A stretch of DNA of 64,000 nt, taken from NCBI RefSeq assembly GCF_002753895.1, contig NZ_NJER01000004.1:1-64000 (forward strand), in the 5' to 3' direction. The position numbers and the translations under genes are program-made. Within the stretch, counting starts at the first letter, position 1. The number at the start of each line of letters is the position of its first letter. Shown here one piece after another: positions 42,574 through 50,893 of this stretch. The stretch comes from Halobacteriovorax sp. JY17. Lineage in GTDB: Bacteria > Bdellovibrionota > Bacteriovoracia > Bacteriovoracales > Bacteriovoracaceae. The notes under the pieces were generated by a model. It was not told the origin of the DNA and did not search any database. It worked only from the letters and a program-made list of their open reading frames with translations.

Positions 42574-43373
42574 GAAAGAGAACTCTAGATAAACACGCTC
42601 TTTACTTAGCATCTGTGCAGGATCCAATCAGTGATGTGAAGAGAATTTCAAAAATATATCAGGAGCTATTCAAGAGAGAGGCGATATCTCTTCGTGAGGA
42701 CTTTAGTGGAACCTTTGCTCTTAGTTGCTGTTGGGTTCAATCTAAAAAAGAGAGAACGGCAATATCAATTGATAATGATAGAGATACAATTGAATACGGA
42801 GTCACCAATTATCAGAGCAACTTAAGTGAAGAGGAAAGTGGTCGTATCGATGCTAGAGTATGTGATGCTCTTGTCACAACAGATCCCGTTGATATAATTG
42901 CTACTTTTAATTTTTCTTATTGCTTACTTCATAAGAGAGCAGTACTTCTAGAATACTTCACGCATGTGTACAGTTCTTTAAATAAAGAAGGAATAATCAT
43001 TTTAGATATCTTTGGGGGGAGTGATAGTGAAATTCCTGAAGTTCAAGAAAGAGATATAGACGAGCATGAGTTTATTGAACCTTTTCTCTTTGAGTTTGAA
43101 AGAAAGGACTTTAACCCAATTTCTAGAATCGCGAACTATGGAATTCACTTTAAGTATAGTGATAGAACGGAGCTGATAGATGCTTTTACATATGAGTTTA
43201 GAATGTGGTCAATTACGGAGGTAAGAGACCTTTTAGAAGAGGCCGGATTTTCGACTTCAAAAGTCTTTTGGGAAGACTTTGACGAAGAAGGTTTTGGAAA
43301 TGGCGAATTCTATGAAACAGAAGTTGAAGAAAATAGTATTAACTGGAGTGCTTATATTGTAGGAATTAAGTAG
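42570..43373 (+). CDS. Class I SAM methyltransferase-like protein
   Basis: 267 residues from the ATG at 42570, chosen for AAGGAAATT just before it and the ATGA overlap with the metallophosphatase stop. The chain REDFSGTFALSCCW, an acidic TAISIDNDRDTIEYG strand and IIATFNFSYCLLHKR (motif IV) fit a Rossmann methyltransferase. DFSGT takes the place of the usual glycine-rich motif I. Substrate unknown. Confidence 0.75.
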   Translation: MRKRTLDKHALYLASVQDPISDVKRISKIYQELFKREAISLREDFSGTFALSCCWVQSKKERTAISIDNDRDTIEYGVTNYQSNLSEEESGRIDARVCDALVTTDPVDIIATFNFSYCLLHKRAVLLEYFTHVYSSLNKEGIIILDIFGGSDSEIPEVQERDIDEHEFIEPFLFEFERKDFNPISRIANYGIHFKYSDRTELIDAFTYEFRMWSITEVRDLLEEAGFSTSKVFWEDFDEEGFGNGEFYETEVEENSINWSAYIVGIK

Positions 43374-43376
43374 TCC

Positions 43377-43595
43377 TTATTTCTTTAAACGATCAAAGTA
43401 TTTCAAGAGATCGAGTCCAAGATAGCGAAGGCTTGCAAAAATTAAATAGACAGCAGCACCTTCGTCTAGATTTCCAATAATAGGTAAATTATCCGGTAGT
43501 ATTTCAAAAAGGCCCATGGTGGGATTTAGAAGGTAGACGGCTCCAAAAATGGTGGCGAGAACTGCAATGACTTTCTTATAGAGAGGCTTTTCCAT
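43377..43595 (-). CDS. DUF1232-like small membrane protein
   Basis: A 72-residue protein. The segment AVYLLNPTMGLFEILPDNLPIIGNLDEGA matches the DUF1232/YkvA pattern (Y...P.D.iPD..P.iG.LDD). It has two hydrophobic stretches. Function unknown. It is convergent with the methyltransferase gene, three bases away. Confidence 0.7.
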   Translation of the reverse strand: MEKPLYKKVIAVLATIFGAVYLLNPTMGLFEILPDNLPIIGNLDEGAAVYLIFASLRYLGLDLLKYFDRLKK

Positions 43596-43713
43596 TCTTC
43601 TATTCTAGCATAGAAATAAACGGCTACTAATTTTAGTAGGTTAGCTATTTGATATTGTCTTTTTAGAAGCGAAAAGTTAAGGTGCAGCAAATTATACGGC
43701 ACTTGGACTAACT

Positions 43714-44748
43714 TTGAAGAAATCATTCTACAATTTAAATTTTGAAGATTTAGAAAATATTTTAAGAGAGAATGGTCTAAATACTAGTGCCGCTTCCTTG
43801 TTATTTAACTGGCATTATAAGAAGAAGGTCATCGCTCCTTGTACAGTTGATATTTCAAAAAAGACTTTGAACTTCTTAGAAGAAAATCTTAGCTTTGAGC
43901 TACCGCAGATCGATATCGTTCACGAGTCTAGTGATAGAACAGTTAAGTTTCTCTTCAAACTTCATGATGGATCAAAGGTTGAGACAGTTCTCATTCCATT
44001 TCATGGTAAATATTCAATTTGCTTATCTTCACAAGTTGGCTGTGCCATGAATTGTTCTTTTTGTTTTACTGGAACTCAAGGTTTAAAGAGAAACTTAGAC
44101 ACATCTGAAATTGTTGGGCAATTTCTTGTCGCTTGGAATTGGCTTGTTCAAAATAGAGAAGAGGGTGGACGTATTTTAAATATAGTCTTCATGGGGCAAG
44201 GGGAACCTCTTCATAACTTTGATGTAGTTAAGAAGGCCTGTGATATCTTTCTTTCAAAGAATGGAGCCTCAATAGGGAATCAGAAAATTACGGTATCAAC
44301 TTCAGGTTTTATTCCAGGGCTTAAGAGATGGAGTGAGGAAAGTTTGGATGTCAATCTTGCCCTCTCTCTACATTCTCCTTTTACTGAGAAGAGAAATGAG
44401 CTTATTCCTATAAATAAGAAATATCCTCTCGAAGAAGTTCTCTCCTATATTGATACAATTCCATTAAGACGTAAGCAATTCATAACATATGAATACTTAC
44501 TGATTAAAGACTTTAACGATCAAGAAATCGATGCAAGAAAAACAGGAGAGTTATTAAAAGGAAAAGAGGCCTTCATTAACTTAATACCGTTCAACCCATT
44601 CCCCGGAAGCGAATATCAAAGACCGTCAGAAGATATAGTTGAGAATTTTAAACTAATTTTAAAAGAGTATATGATTCCAACTCTGGTTAGAACAACTAAG
44701 GGCGATGATGTTCTCGCAGCTTGTGGACAATTAAACTCTAAATCCTAA
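43714..44748 (+). CDS. rlmN: RlmN, 23S rRNA and tRNA adenine-C2 methyltransferase
   Basis: A 344-residue radical SAM enzyme that methylates A2503 of 23S rRNA and A37 of some tRNAs. The CxxxCxxC cluster is CAMNCSFC at about 111-118, and FMGQGEPLHNF follows. The catalytic Cys near the C-terminus is in AACGQL. The start is TTG at 43714; no in-frame ATG occurs earlier than the cluster, and the N-terminal HTH-like segment (LNFEDLENIL) is normal for RlmN, so TTG is supported. Confidence 0.95.
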   Translation: MKKSFYNLNFEDLENILRENGLNTSAASLLFNWHYKKKVIAPCTVDISKKTLNFLEENLSFELPQIDIVHESSDRTVKFLFKLHDGSKVETVLIPFHGKYSICLSSQVGCAMNCSFCFTGTQGLKRNLDTSEIVGQFLVAWNWLVQNREEGGRILNIVFMGQGEPLHNFDVVKKACDIFLSKNGASIGNQKITVSTSGFIPGLKRWSEESLDVNLALSLHSPFTEKRNELIPINKKYPLEEVLSYIDTIPLRRKQFITYEYLLIKDFNDQEIDARKTGELLKGKEAFINLIPFNPFPGSEYQRPSEDIVENFKLILKEYMIPTLVRTTKGDDVLAACGQLNSKS

Positions 44749-44813
44749 AACTTCTATTTTGAATAGGTCATAAGTTCCTTTGTCTAAACCTTTTTTTGAT
44801 TTAGTATGTAGAG

Positions 44814-45407
44814 ATGAAAAATAAGACAATTGAAGAATACGAAAATTCTAAGAAAGACTTAATAAGGCAGCAGAGAGTTGATATTCTTGCGCTTAAGAGG
44901 CTAAAGATTTTTTCAGAAGAAGGGGAGCAGATTTATTTCTCATCACTTTGGAAGGATCGAACAGTTGTTGTGATTTTTCTACGTCACTTTAGTTGTATTG
45001 GCTGTCGGGCCCATGCTGACCAAATTTGGAATCTTCACCGTCAGATGAAGAATTTAAAAATGAAGATTATTTTCATTGGTAATGGTAATCCAAATATAAT
45101 CAAAGTGTTTAAGGAAGACTTAAATCTTCACGATGCCGAGATTTACACAGATCCCTCTCTCGAAACTTTTAAAGCCTGCGGAATGCACCGAAGTGTTTCA
45201 AATTATATAAATTTAAAATCCTTTATTGAACTTAGGAAATTAAGAAAGAAAGGGTATACACAAGGAAAGTATACAGAAGAGGTTGGAGATATTTTGCAAA
45301 ATGGTGGAGTCGTAGGGTTTCGAGACCCGGGTAAAGTTGTTTATCACTTTACCTCAAAGCATCTTGGTGATTACGACGATCCTGATGAGTGGCCTAGAGA
45401 AGACTAG
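44814..45407 (+). CDS. AhpC/TSA-like (PRXL2-type) thioredoxin-fold protein
   Basis: A 197-residue protein. FLRHFSCIGCRAHADQIW (about 55-72) has a CxxC in the peroxiredoxin-like position, as in the AAED1/PRXL2 group. A downstream FIGNGN and the VGFRDPGKVVYHF strand fit the thioredoxin fold. It is predicted to be cytosolic and reductive; exact activity not known. Confidence 0.8.
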   Translation: MKNKTIEEYENSKKDLIRQQRVDILALKRLKIFSEEGEQIYFSSLWKDRTVVVIFLRHFSCIGCRAHADQIWNLHRQMKNLKMKIIFIGNGNPNIIKVFKEDLNLHDAEIYTDPSLETFKACGMHRSVSNYINLKSFIELRKLRKKGYTQGKYTEEVGDILQNGGVVGFRDPGKVVYHFTSKHLGDYDDPDEWPRED

Positions 45408-45419
45408 GCTTCACTTCTC

Positions 45420-45725
45420 TTATTTCTTCTTTGTTGTTTCTTTAACGTTAGACTTATAGGCGGCTTTGGCAAGGATTTCCAGGTAGAAACCACTATGTCC
45501 TTCGGTAAATAAGTTATCAATATTTTTTCCAATCTCTTTTAAATCAATTTTTTCGCTAACAGATTCGTCGGCTCCAATTTTACAATCGAAGTCCCAATAA
45601 TCAGTTCCTTCTGGAAGCTTCTTCTTTCTTTCACGAGTGATATACTTTTTAACTTCAAATTTTATTGAATCGATATTTCTTTCGGGGGCTTTATTGTGGG
45701 ATGCGAACGTAAACGACTTTTTCAT
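45420..45725 (-). CDS. DUF6172-like protein
   Basis: A 101-residue protein: KKSFTFASHNKAPERNIDSI, KKYITRERKKKLPEG, TDYWDFDCKIG, then IGKNIDNLF. This pattern recurs in a conserved small-protein family that I recall as DUF6172. Function unknown. GAGGAAAAT before the ATG. It is convergent with the peroxiredoxin-like gene. Confidence 0.75.
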   Translation of the reverse strand: MKKSFTFASHNKAPERNIDSIKFEVKKYITRERKKKLPEGTDYWDFDCKIGADESVSEKIDLKEIGKNIDNLFTEGHSGFYLEILAKAAYKSNVKETTKKK

Positions 45726-45782
45726 ATTTTCCTCAGTATTTCTTTTTGGTTTAGTATCAAAGAACTGGGAAAAAGGCTATAA

Positions 45783-46502
45783 TTAGTACTTGGATTCTTC
45801 ATTCTCTTTAAATAGGCTCTTATTCTTACCTGATTGCTCTTTCTTGTATTTGGCGGCTAATTCCTTATTCTTCTTTCTGAACTCTCGATCTTTTAACCTC
45901 TTTTCTTCCTTTGCCTTCTCATAGAATTCATTGCCCTTGAATTGCTTCTTTGGCGCGGTGGAGTCCTTAGAGTTCTCTTTAAGCTGTTTTCTAAGGGCCT
46001 TGTCTCGATCATTTTTGAGCTTCTTAGCGATTTGATAGTAGTTACTTTCGGTAATGCTAACTTTAGGTGCTCCCTGCATTTTAGGCTTAGAAGCCTTCTT
46101 CGTTGCAGATTTGGCAACTCTTGTAATCTTACTCTCAATGATACTGATAAGCTCTGAGATATCTTCTTCGGGAGACTTATTTCCTGGCATATAGAGAACA
46201 TCATAATTCTCTGAGAGGTATTCCTTTAAAAATGTAATGAAGAGATTCTTTGGTGATAGTCCAAATAATTTTAAGAAAGTTTCCTCGCCAATAATATGAA
46301 GAGCACTCGACCCAGTTGTATGAAATTCATTGAGTAGAGGAATGCAGAAATAATCGGAAGGTTTAATGGACGTTCCTCCATTGGTTCCTAGACGAATATG
46401 ATGAGCGCATTCGGCCTTCTTTCCTGAGACGACGCAGTTCTTCCCTCTGAGCCATGTCAGATACTTTTGGTTCCTATGTCCTCTATGTTTTGATAGATGC
46501 AA
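45783..46502 (-). CDS. DUF968-like putative HNH nuclease with basic tail
   Basis: A 239-residue protein from a TTG behind TAGGAA. The N-terminal 100 residues (CVVSGKKAECAHHIRLGTNGGTSIKPSDY, then EFHTTGSSALH) resemble the Ref/DUF968-type zinc-bound HNH domain found in phage and recombination nucleases. The C-terminal 130 residues are Lys/Glu-rich, low complexity and probably disordered. It probably acts on DNA, but activity is by analogy only. Confidence 0.65.
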   Translation of the reverse strand: MHLSKHRGHRNQKYLTWLRGKNCVVSGKKAECAHHIRLGTNGGTSIKPSDYFCIPLLNEFHTTGSSALHIIGEETFLKLFGLSPKNLFITFLKEYLSENYDVLYMPGNKSPEEDISELISIIESKITRVAKSATKKASKPKMQGAPKVSITESNYYQIAKKLKNDRDKALRKQLKENSKDSTAPKKQFKGNEFYEKAKEEKRLKDREFRKKNKELAAKYKKEQSGKNKSLFKENEESKY

Positions 46503-46644
46503 GTTACTATTCCTAAAATTGATGATGAGAAAATTGTAAGTTCTTTTAGACCATTTGAAAAGAGATGTTCAGTCTCTAAGGTGTCGTAAATACGAGAAAC
46601 TAGTGCTTCTTGCCACTTTGAGATTTAATTTCTACCATTTAATA

Positions 46645-47154
46645 ATGAAAAAGATTCTATACTTATTCCTAATTTTCATTTCATTTAATTCTCTTTCCTT
46701 AGAACTTGTTCAATCTACTGGCTCAATTGATATTAAGGCCCCAATAGATAAAGTCTTTGATCTCGTTTCAAGTCCTATGAATGATCATCTATGGAGGAGT
46801 GAAGTAAATGATATGACAACCAATAATCACTCTGTAGAGATAGGGAGTTGGTATCGAGAGGATGCTTGGATAGGTATAAGAAGAAATTTTATTACAACAA
46901 CAGAGGTGATTGAAGTAGACCCTCCCTATAAAGTTATCTTCACAACAATTGAAGGAAGTCCTTACTTTTTAAAAAGTAGAAGATTCTTCACAGAGAAGAG
47001 TGGTGTGACAACCTTTACCTATATTGTGGATTTTGATCGAAGAATGATTAAGGAAACTTTTGGGGTGAATATTTCTCCAAAAATTGTCATGAAACTCTAT
47101 AAGTTTCAAATGAAGAGATATCTGAAGAAGTTGAAAAAAGAATTTGAGCGCTAG
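46645..47154 (+). CDS. Secreted SRPBCC (START-like) family protein
   Basis: 169 residues from the ATG at 46645. This start gives a signal peptide (MKKILYLFLIFISFNSLS); an in-frame TTG at 46555 would bury it. The fold features are GSIDIKAPIDKVFDLVSSP, a central beta region with WYREDAW, and a C-terminal helix (IVMKLYKFQMKRYLKK). SRPBCC domains bind lipids or other hydrophobic ligands. A periplasmic member is unusual but not unique. No ribosome binding site is evident. Confidence 0.7.
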   Translation: MKKILYLFLIFISFNSLSLELVQSTGSIDIKAPIDKVFDLVSSPMNDHLWRSEVNDMTTNNHSVEIGSWYREDAWIGIRRNFITTTEVIEVDPPYKVIFTTIEGSPYFLKSRRFFTEKSGVTTFTYIVDFDRRMIKETFGVNISPKIVMKLYKFQMKRYLKKLKKEFER

Positions 47155-47244
47155 TTCGCTCTCTTTTTAATGTAAATATAACCTATTGTTTTAACTTTTA
47201 CCTAAATAATGGTAGAGATAAGAAAATTTAAATATAGGATTACT

Positions 47245-47490
47245 ATGGCACTTACAAATAACGATATTTTAAAGAAACTACGTGTAGCTCTTTCGTATAG
47301 AGATGAAGATATTATTGAAATACTGAAATTAGTGGAGTTTGATATTTCTAAGTCAGAGCTTGGTGCTCTATTTAGAAGTGAAGATCACCCTAAATATATG
47401 GACTGCGGTGATCAACTACTTCGAAATTTTCTTAATGGCCTAATTATTAAAAAACGAGGACATAGACCACCAAAGCCTGATTCTAAATAG
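47245..47490 (+). CDS. DUF1456 (YehS-like) protein
   Basis: 81 residues from the ATG at 47245 (AGGATTACT before it). MALTNNDILKKLRVALSYRDEDIIEI followed by LGALFRSEDHPKYMDC and LRNFLNGL is the DUF1456 repeat. E. coli YehS has two such repeats; here there is one and a half. Function unknown. It is followed by a strong hairpin. Confidence 0.88.
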   Translation: MALTNNDILKKLRVALSYRDEDIIEILKLVEFDISKSELGALFRSEDHPKYMDCGDQLLRNFLNGLIIKKRGHRPPKPDSK

Positions 47491-47500
47491 CATTTGAGGC

Positions 47501-47530
47501 TCCCAAGCCGACTGGGCTTGGGACATTCTT
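47501..47530 (+). terminator. Terminator-like hairpin after the DUF1456 gene
   Basis: TCCCAAGCC (47501-47509) and GGCTTGGGA (47515-47523) form a perfect GC-rich 9-bp stem, followed by the T-rich CATTCTTTCC. Ten bases after the stop codon. Confidence 0.7.
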
Positions 47531-47594
47531 TCCTCTGCGACACTAATTTACCCTCCTAAATTAAAACTCTCACTAATCTGCCGAATAGCTAGAC

Positions 47595-48515
47595 ATGAGA
47601 GAAACTAAGAAATTAAAATTTATTTTATTGGTGGTGGCATTGTTATCGTTTTCTTGTGTAAAAGAAGATGATCAATGCGACAAGAGTAACAACCCTGATA
47701 CATCTGTCACTAAGTCTGCAGGTGATTCATTAGATGCGAGCGAAAAATGCTCTGATGACTCTGGAAATCCCGGTGATGGGGATGGCGATAATGATACTGT
47801 CGAACCGCCTCCGACTGGTGGAGATCCAGATGAAACAGATCAAGCGTCTTTAAATAGACCTTGGGAAAGAGCTGGAACTTCGATAATTATTGATGCCTAT
47901 GAAGGTAATGGAATTGATTGGAATGAAATGGCCAGTGATCCAAAAGTGGTAGCAGTCATTCATAGATCTAGTATTGGAAGTCGTGTAGATACTAAGTACG
48001 TTTCAAGAAAGAAAATTGCTCTTGAAAGAGGTTATCTATGGGGAGCTTATCACTTAGGAAGAAGAGGAAATACTAAGGCCCAGGCCGATTTATTTCTCTC
48101 TCTTATTGGAGATGAGCCAGATACACTTATGATTTTAGACTTAGAAGATACCGCTTCAAGTAGTTTTATGAGTATAGAAGAAGCAATTGTTTTCATGGAA
48201 TATGTTTATGAGAAAACAGGGAAAATTCCAACAGTCTACGCTAATCATTCCACGACTAAGAAGCTTAATACACTTGTGAGTAATAATCCAATCTTCCAAC
48301 AGTCTAAACTCTGGTACGCTAGATTTAAGGCCAATGTAACAGATTATCCTGGTTCTTTGTGGCCAAATTACTTCATGTGGCAATTTTCAAGTGAGATTAA
48401 TTGCACGAGAACTGGAACTTGTCTCTATAATGTTCCTGGGACTGAATTCGACATGGATGTAAATGTCTTCAATGGTCCACTTGGTGAATTGACTGCGAGA
48501 TGGAATAACGACTAA
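47595..48515 (+). CDS. GH25 lysozyme-like lipoprotein
   Basis: A 306-residue protein. Lipobox FSCV (Cys near 21), a disordered acidic/Gly/Pro linker (about 25-85), then a GH25 muramidase domain: IIIDAYEGNGIDW, VIHRSSIGSRVDTKY, GAYHLGRRGN, MILDLEDTASS with the catalytic Asp/Glu, and YFMWQFS near the end. It hydrolyses peptidoglycan and, being surface-anchored, could act on self or on other bacteria. Confidence 0.9.
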   Translation: MRETKKLKFILLVVALLSFSCVKEDDQCDKSNNPDTSVTKSAGDSLDASEKCSDDSGNPGDGDGDNDTVEPPPTGGDPDETDQASLNRPWERAGTSIIIDAYEGNGIDWNEMASDPKVVAVIHRSSIGSRVDTKYVSRKKIALERGYLWGAYHLGRRGNTKAQADLFLSLIGDEPDTLMILDLEDTASSSFMSIEEAIVFMEYVYEKTGKIPTVYANHSTTKKLNTLVSNNPIFQQSKLWYARFKANVTDYPGSLWPNYFMWQFSSEINCTRTGTCLYNVPGTEFDMDVNVFNGPLGELTARWNND

Positions 48516-48537
48516 TCCTCTTAATTTCAAACTAATT

Positions 48538-48573
48538 AAAGCCTCTAATAAATCGATTATTATGAGGCTTTTT
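48538..48573 (+). terminator. Rho-independent terminator
   Basis: AAAGCCTC and GAGGCTTT bracket an inner AT-rich pairing (TAATAA with TTATTA), followed by TTTTT. It ends the GH25 gene, 23 bases after the stop. Confidence 0.8.
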
Positions 48574-48594
48574 CCTATTGTAGTATGACCTCTT

Positions 48595-49212
48595 GTGGGG
48601 TTTCTATTGCTAGACTTAATAAGCTCAAAACTTGAATTATCGGGTTGGTCGGAAGATCAAAACTTCTTGTCGAAATTTGAATGTGAAGAAATTCTTACTT
48701 ATGTAAAATCTCTTGAAGAGGGCAATGCTTTCTACGAGGGAGGAATCAGCCGTCAGTTAAACTTACAAGTGAATTCAGATATTAGAAAATCTCAGATACA
48801 TTGGATAGAGAACTGGGAAGCAAGAGAGAGTTTAAATACTTTTAAAATTAAACTAACTGATTTAATGCTTCATCTTAATCAATACTTCTTTCTTCCAATG
48901 AGAAGGATTGAATCTCAATTTGCTATTTATGAAATAGGAGGATTCTATAAGAAGCATATTGACCAGCATAGCGAAACGAAGCATAGACAAGTCAGTAGTA
49001 TTCTCTATTTGGAAGACTGTGATGAAGGTGGGGAGTTAGTTATTTTTAATAGAGATGATAAGAAAAAGATTGATAAGGTCATACGACCAAAGAAGGGAAC
49101 TCTTGTGACTTTCTTTTCTTCACAAATCTTTCACGAAGTTCTTGAAACGAAGGAGCGAAGGTACGGTCTTACTTCTTGGATGAGAGATGATGAGGTGATT
49201 CCATTTATATAG
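48595..49212 (+). CDS. 2OG-Fe(II) oxygenase (prolyl 4-hydroxylase-like)
   Basis: A 205-residue protein from a GTG start with no obvious ribosome binding site. The iron ligands are in YKKHIDQH and FFSSQIFHEVLE, with the 2-oxoglutarate Arg in RRYGLTSWMR. The pattern matches PHD/P4H-type oxygenases such as YbiX-like proteins. Substrate unknown; members hydroxylate Pro or other side chains in proteins. Confidence 0.88.
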   Translation: MGFLLLDLISSKLELSGWSEDQNFLSKFECEEILTYVKSLEEGNAFYEGGISRQLNLQVNSDIRKSQIHWIENWEARESLNTFKIKLTDLMLHLNQYFFLPMRRIESQFAIYEIGGFYKKHIDQHSETKHRQVSSILYLEDCDEGGELVIFNRDDKKKIDKVIRPKKGTLVTFFSSQIFHEVLETKERRYGLTSWMRDDEVIPFI

Positions 49213-49328
49213 TGAGAAATCCTATAAAATTAAACTTAAGTGATGATGCCTTGAGTCTGCTTCGTTATAGGTCAATTTCTTTTCAGTAAAAAAACTTCTT
49301 GTTACAATTTCTAACTCAAGGAGTTTCT

Positions 49329-49739
49329 ATGAAGTTTATTTTAGTTTTCTTATTTATTTTTTCAACTCATTCGGCTGAATGTGTAAGTAGCTCTCTTAAG
49401 AAAATAGGTTTCGGCTTTGCTAGTAAAAAAGAATTCTCAGTAATTGAAAATAATGTAAAAAAGTGGGTTCAAGATAATGAGCAAGACTTTATTCTGGATT
49501 ACGAATCGAGAATGTTCTCAAGTGTTTATGGGAAATTCGTTTTAGTAACATCTTTGGATAATATTCAGACGAGCGAAGATGAAATGTTTGGTGATGTGGT
49601 ATTTATCAGAGATTTAAACTCGGGTAAAATTCTTGAGATCAGATGGTTTCAGCATGGGCTAAAGCTTGTTGCTTTTGATAGAAAAATGCAAAGCTGTCCA
49701 ACTGCGGTAGTTCCGCTCGCAGAAAATACGCTCTTTTAA
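49329..49739 (+). CDS. Small secreted protein, unknown
   Basis: 136 residues from the ATG at 49329, behind AAGGAGTTTCT, with a signal peptide (MKFILVFLFIFSTHSAEC). The remainder is a small mixed alpha/beta protein with Cys near 18 and 127. No family is recognised. Confidence 0.65.
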   Translation: MKFILVFLFIFSTHSAECVSSSLKKIGFGFASKKEFSVIENNVKKWVQDNEQDFILDYESRMFSSVYGKFVLVTSLDNIQTSEDEMFGDVVFIRDLNSGKILEIRWFQHGLKLVAFDRKMQSCPTAVVPLAENTLF

Positions 49740-49767
49740 TTCTATTTGCCCCATACTATTTATTGAT

Positions 49768-49806
49768 CTTCTCGTATATAATATTAAAAACTAGTAAAAC
49801 GAGAAG
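49768..49806. promoter_or_regulatory. Inverted repeat around the -10 of the PilZ-like gene
   Basis: CTTCTCGT (49768-49775) and ACGAGAAG (49799-49806) are perfect 8-bp arms. A TATAAT lies between them at 49777-49782 and the right arm carries the GAGAAG ribosome binding site of the gene at 49811. It could be an operator or, for longer transcripts, an RNA hairpin hiding the binding site. Confidence 0.4.
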
Positions 49807-49810
49807 CTAA

Positions 49811-50500
49811 ATGAATCATTCTTTTTTGAAGAAAATGGTATGGGAAAATGACTTTCAATCTCTTTGTGATTGTATTGAAAGAACAATCGAAAGTATTGAA
49901 ACAATATTTCTATGGCAAGCGCAAGAAGATAAGTTAAGACAGAAGCACGAGGCCTTCATTCAAAAATTTTCGTCTGAAAAAGGAATTCTCCAATTAGTCG
50001 AAGTTGATCAGAAAGTTTTTAATTTTAAAGAAGATGAAGAAGTTTTTATTCGTTTTAATGATCGGTCCTTACTTTTTAAGGCGATTATTAGAAAAATGAG
50101 CCGAGAGAAACTTCAAATAATTCTCCCAAAGAAATTTAGAATAATTGAAAATAGAGATCAATCTAGAAGTAATCTTCTTGAGCAAGCAATTAAAGTAAAA
50201 ATTGATTTAGATGTTGAGAATAAAACTAAGAACTCTTCATTTGTTCTTGATGTTCTAGATATAAATAGAGATGGACTAGGAGTTATTTTTAGTATTACTA
50301 AGGTAAAGAGCTTTATTGTAGGTGAGGATGTCTTTATTACTAGCTTCGGAGATGTCTCTTTAGATAAGAACGTTCGTTGTAAAATTGTTCATGTGACAAA
50401 AATGGATAAACGTGTTGATCTAGTAACAAGTCGAGAATACAAAATGGGGCTCAAGTTCTTAGACGAAATCCCTTTCTTTATGAATAGTTACGAAACATAA
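49811..50500 (+). CDS. PilZ-like protein, divergent
   Basis: A 229-residue protein. Residues about 115-225 have a PilZ-like beta-barrel order, with ENRDQSRSNL in place of the usual RxxxR and DVLDINRDGLGVIF in place of D/NxSxxG. The N-terminal part has a YcgR-like preceding region. It could bind cyclic di-GMP, but the Arg motif is irregular, so this is tentative. It precedes the bufferin operon by 93 bases. Confidence 0.5.
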   Translation: MNHSFLKKMVWENDFQSLCDCIERTIESIETIFLWQAQEDKLRQKHEAFIQKFSSEKGILQLVEVDQKVFNFKEDEEVFIRFNDRSLLFKAIIRKMSREKLQIILPKKFRIIENRDQSRSNLLEQAIKVKIDLDVENKTKNSSFVLDVLDINRDGLGVIFSITKVKSFIVGEDVFITSFGDVSLDKNVRCKIVHVTKMDKRVDLVTSREYKMGLKFLDEIPFFMNSYET

Positions 50501-50518
50501 AAAAAAAATCCCAAAAAA

Positions 50519-50567
50519 TGTAACACCTTTCAAGTTTTTAACACTAATAGGAAACAGGTATTTTCCT
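50519..50567 (+). promoter_or_regulatory. Candidate promoter/operator of the bufferin operon
   Basis: TGTAACAC (50519) and a second TAACAC 18 bases on (50539), then AGGAAA and TTTCCT as an inverted repeat at 50549-50567. TGTAAC-type elements occur as -35 of some ECF sigma promoters that drive DUF692/DUF2063 operons. This assignment is weak. Confidence 0.3.
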
Positions 50568-50593
50568 GAATTTAATTTCATAAAGGAGTTTCT

Positions 50594-50893
50594 ATGAAAT
50601 CTCGTAAATTACTACTTACAGCAGCTGCAGTCTCAGGTTTATTTGCATTAACTAGTTGTAGTTCAGCCACAGGTGCTCAATCTACATCGAGCTCTGACAC
50701 AGTAATGTGTTACGGAGTGAATTCATGTAAGGGACATGGACAGTGTGGTGGAAAAGTTGATGCGTGCAGCGGAAAGAATGGATGTGACGCTAAATTAAGT
50801 TGCAGTGGAAAAAATTCATGCAAGGGAAAGGGTCTTGTAAAAATGAGTAAGAAAGATTGTGAAGCTAAAGGTGGAAAGGCCGCTAAGTCTTAA
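50594..50893 (+). CDS. bufA: Bufferin-type Cys-rich precursor peptide, lipoprotein form
   Basis: 99 residues. A signal peptide (about 1-21) ends in LTSC, a lipobox, and eight further Cys follow at 39, 45, 51, 58, 64, 70, 76 and 89 with Gly/Lys/Asn between (NSCKGHGQC, GKNGC, GKNSCKGKG). This is the pattern of BufA2-type bufferins, periplasmic peptides whose Cys are oxidised by the DUF692 enzyme to copper-chelating groups. A lipid-anchored form would stay at the membrane. AAGGAG before the ATG; the stop shares TAATG with bufB. Confidence 0.82.
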   Translation: MKSRKLLLTAAAVSGLFALTSCSSATGAQSTSSSDTVMCYGVNSCKGHGQCGGKVDACSGKNGCDAKLSCSGKNSCKGKGLVKMSKKDCEAKGGKAAKS

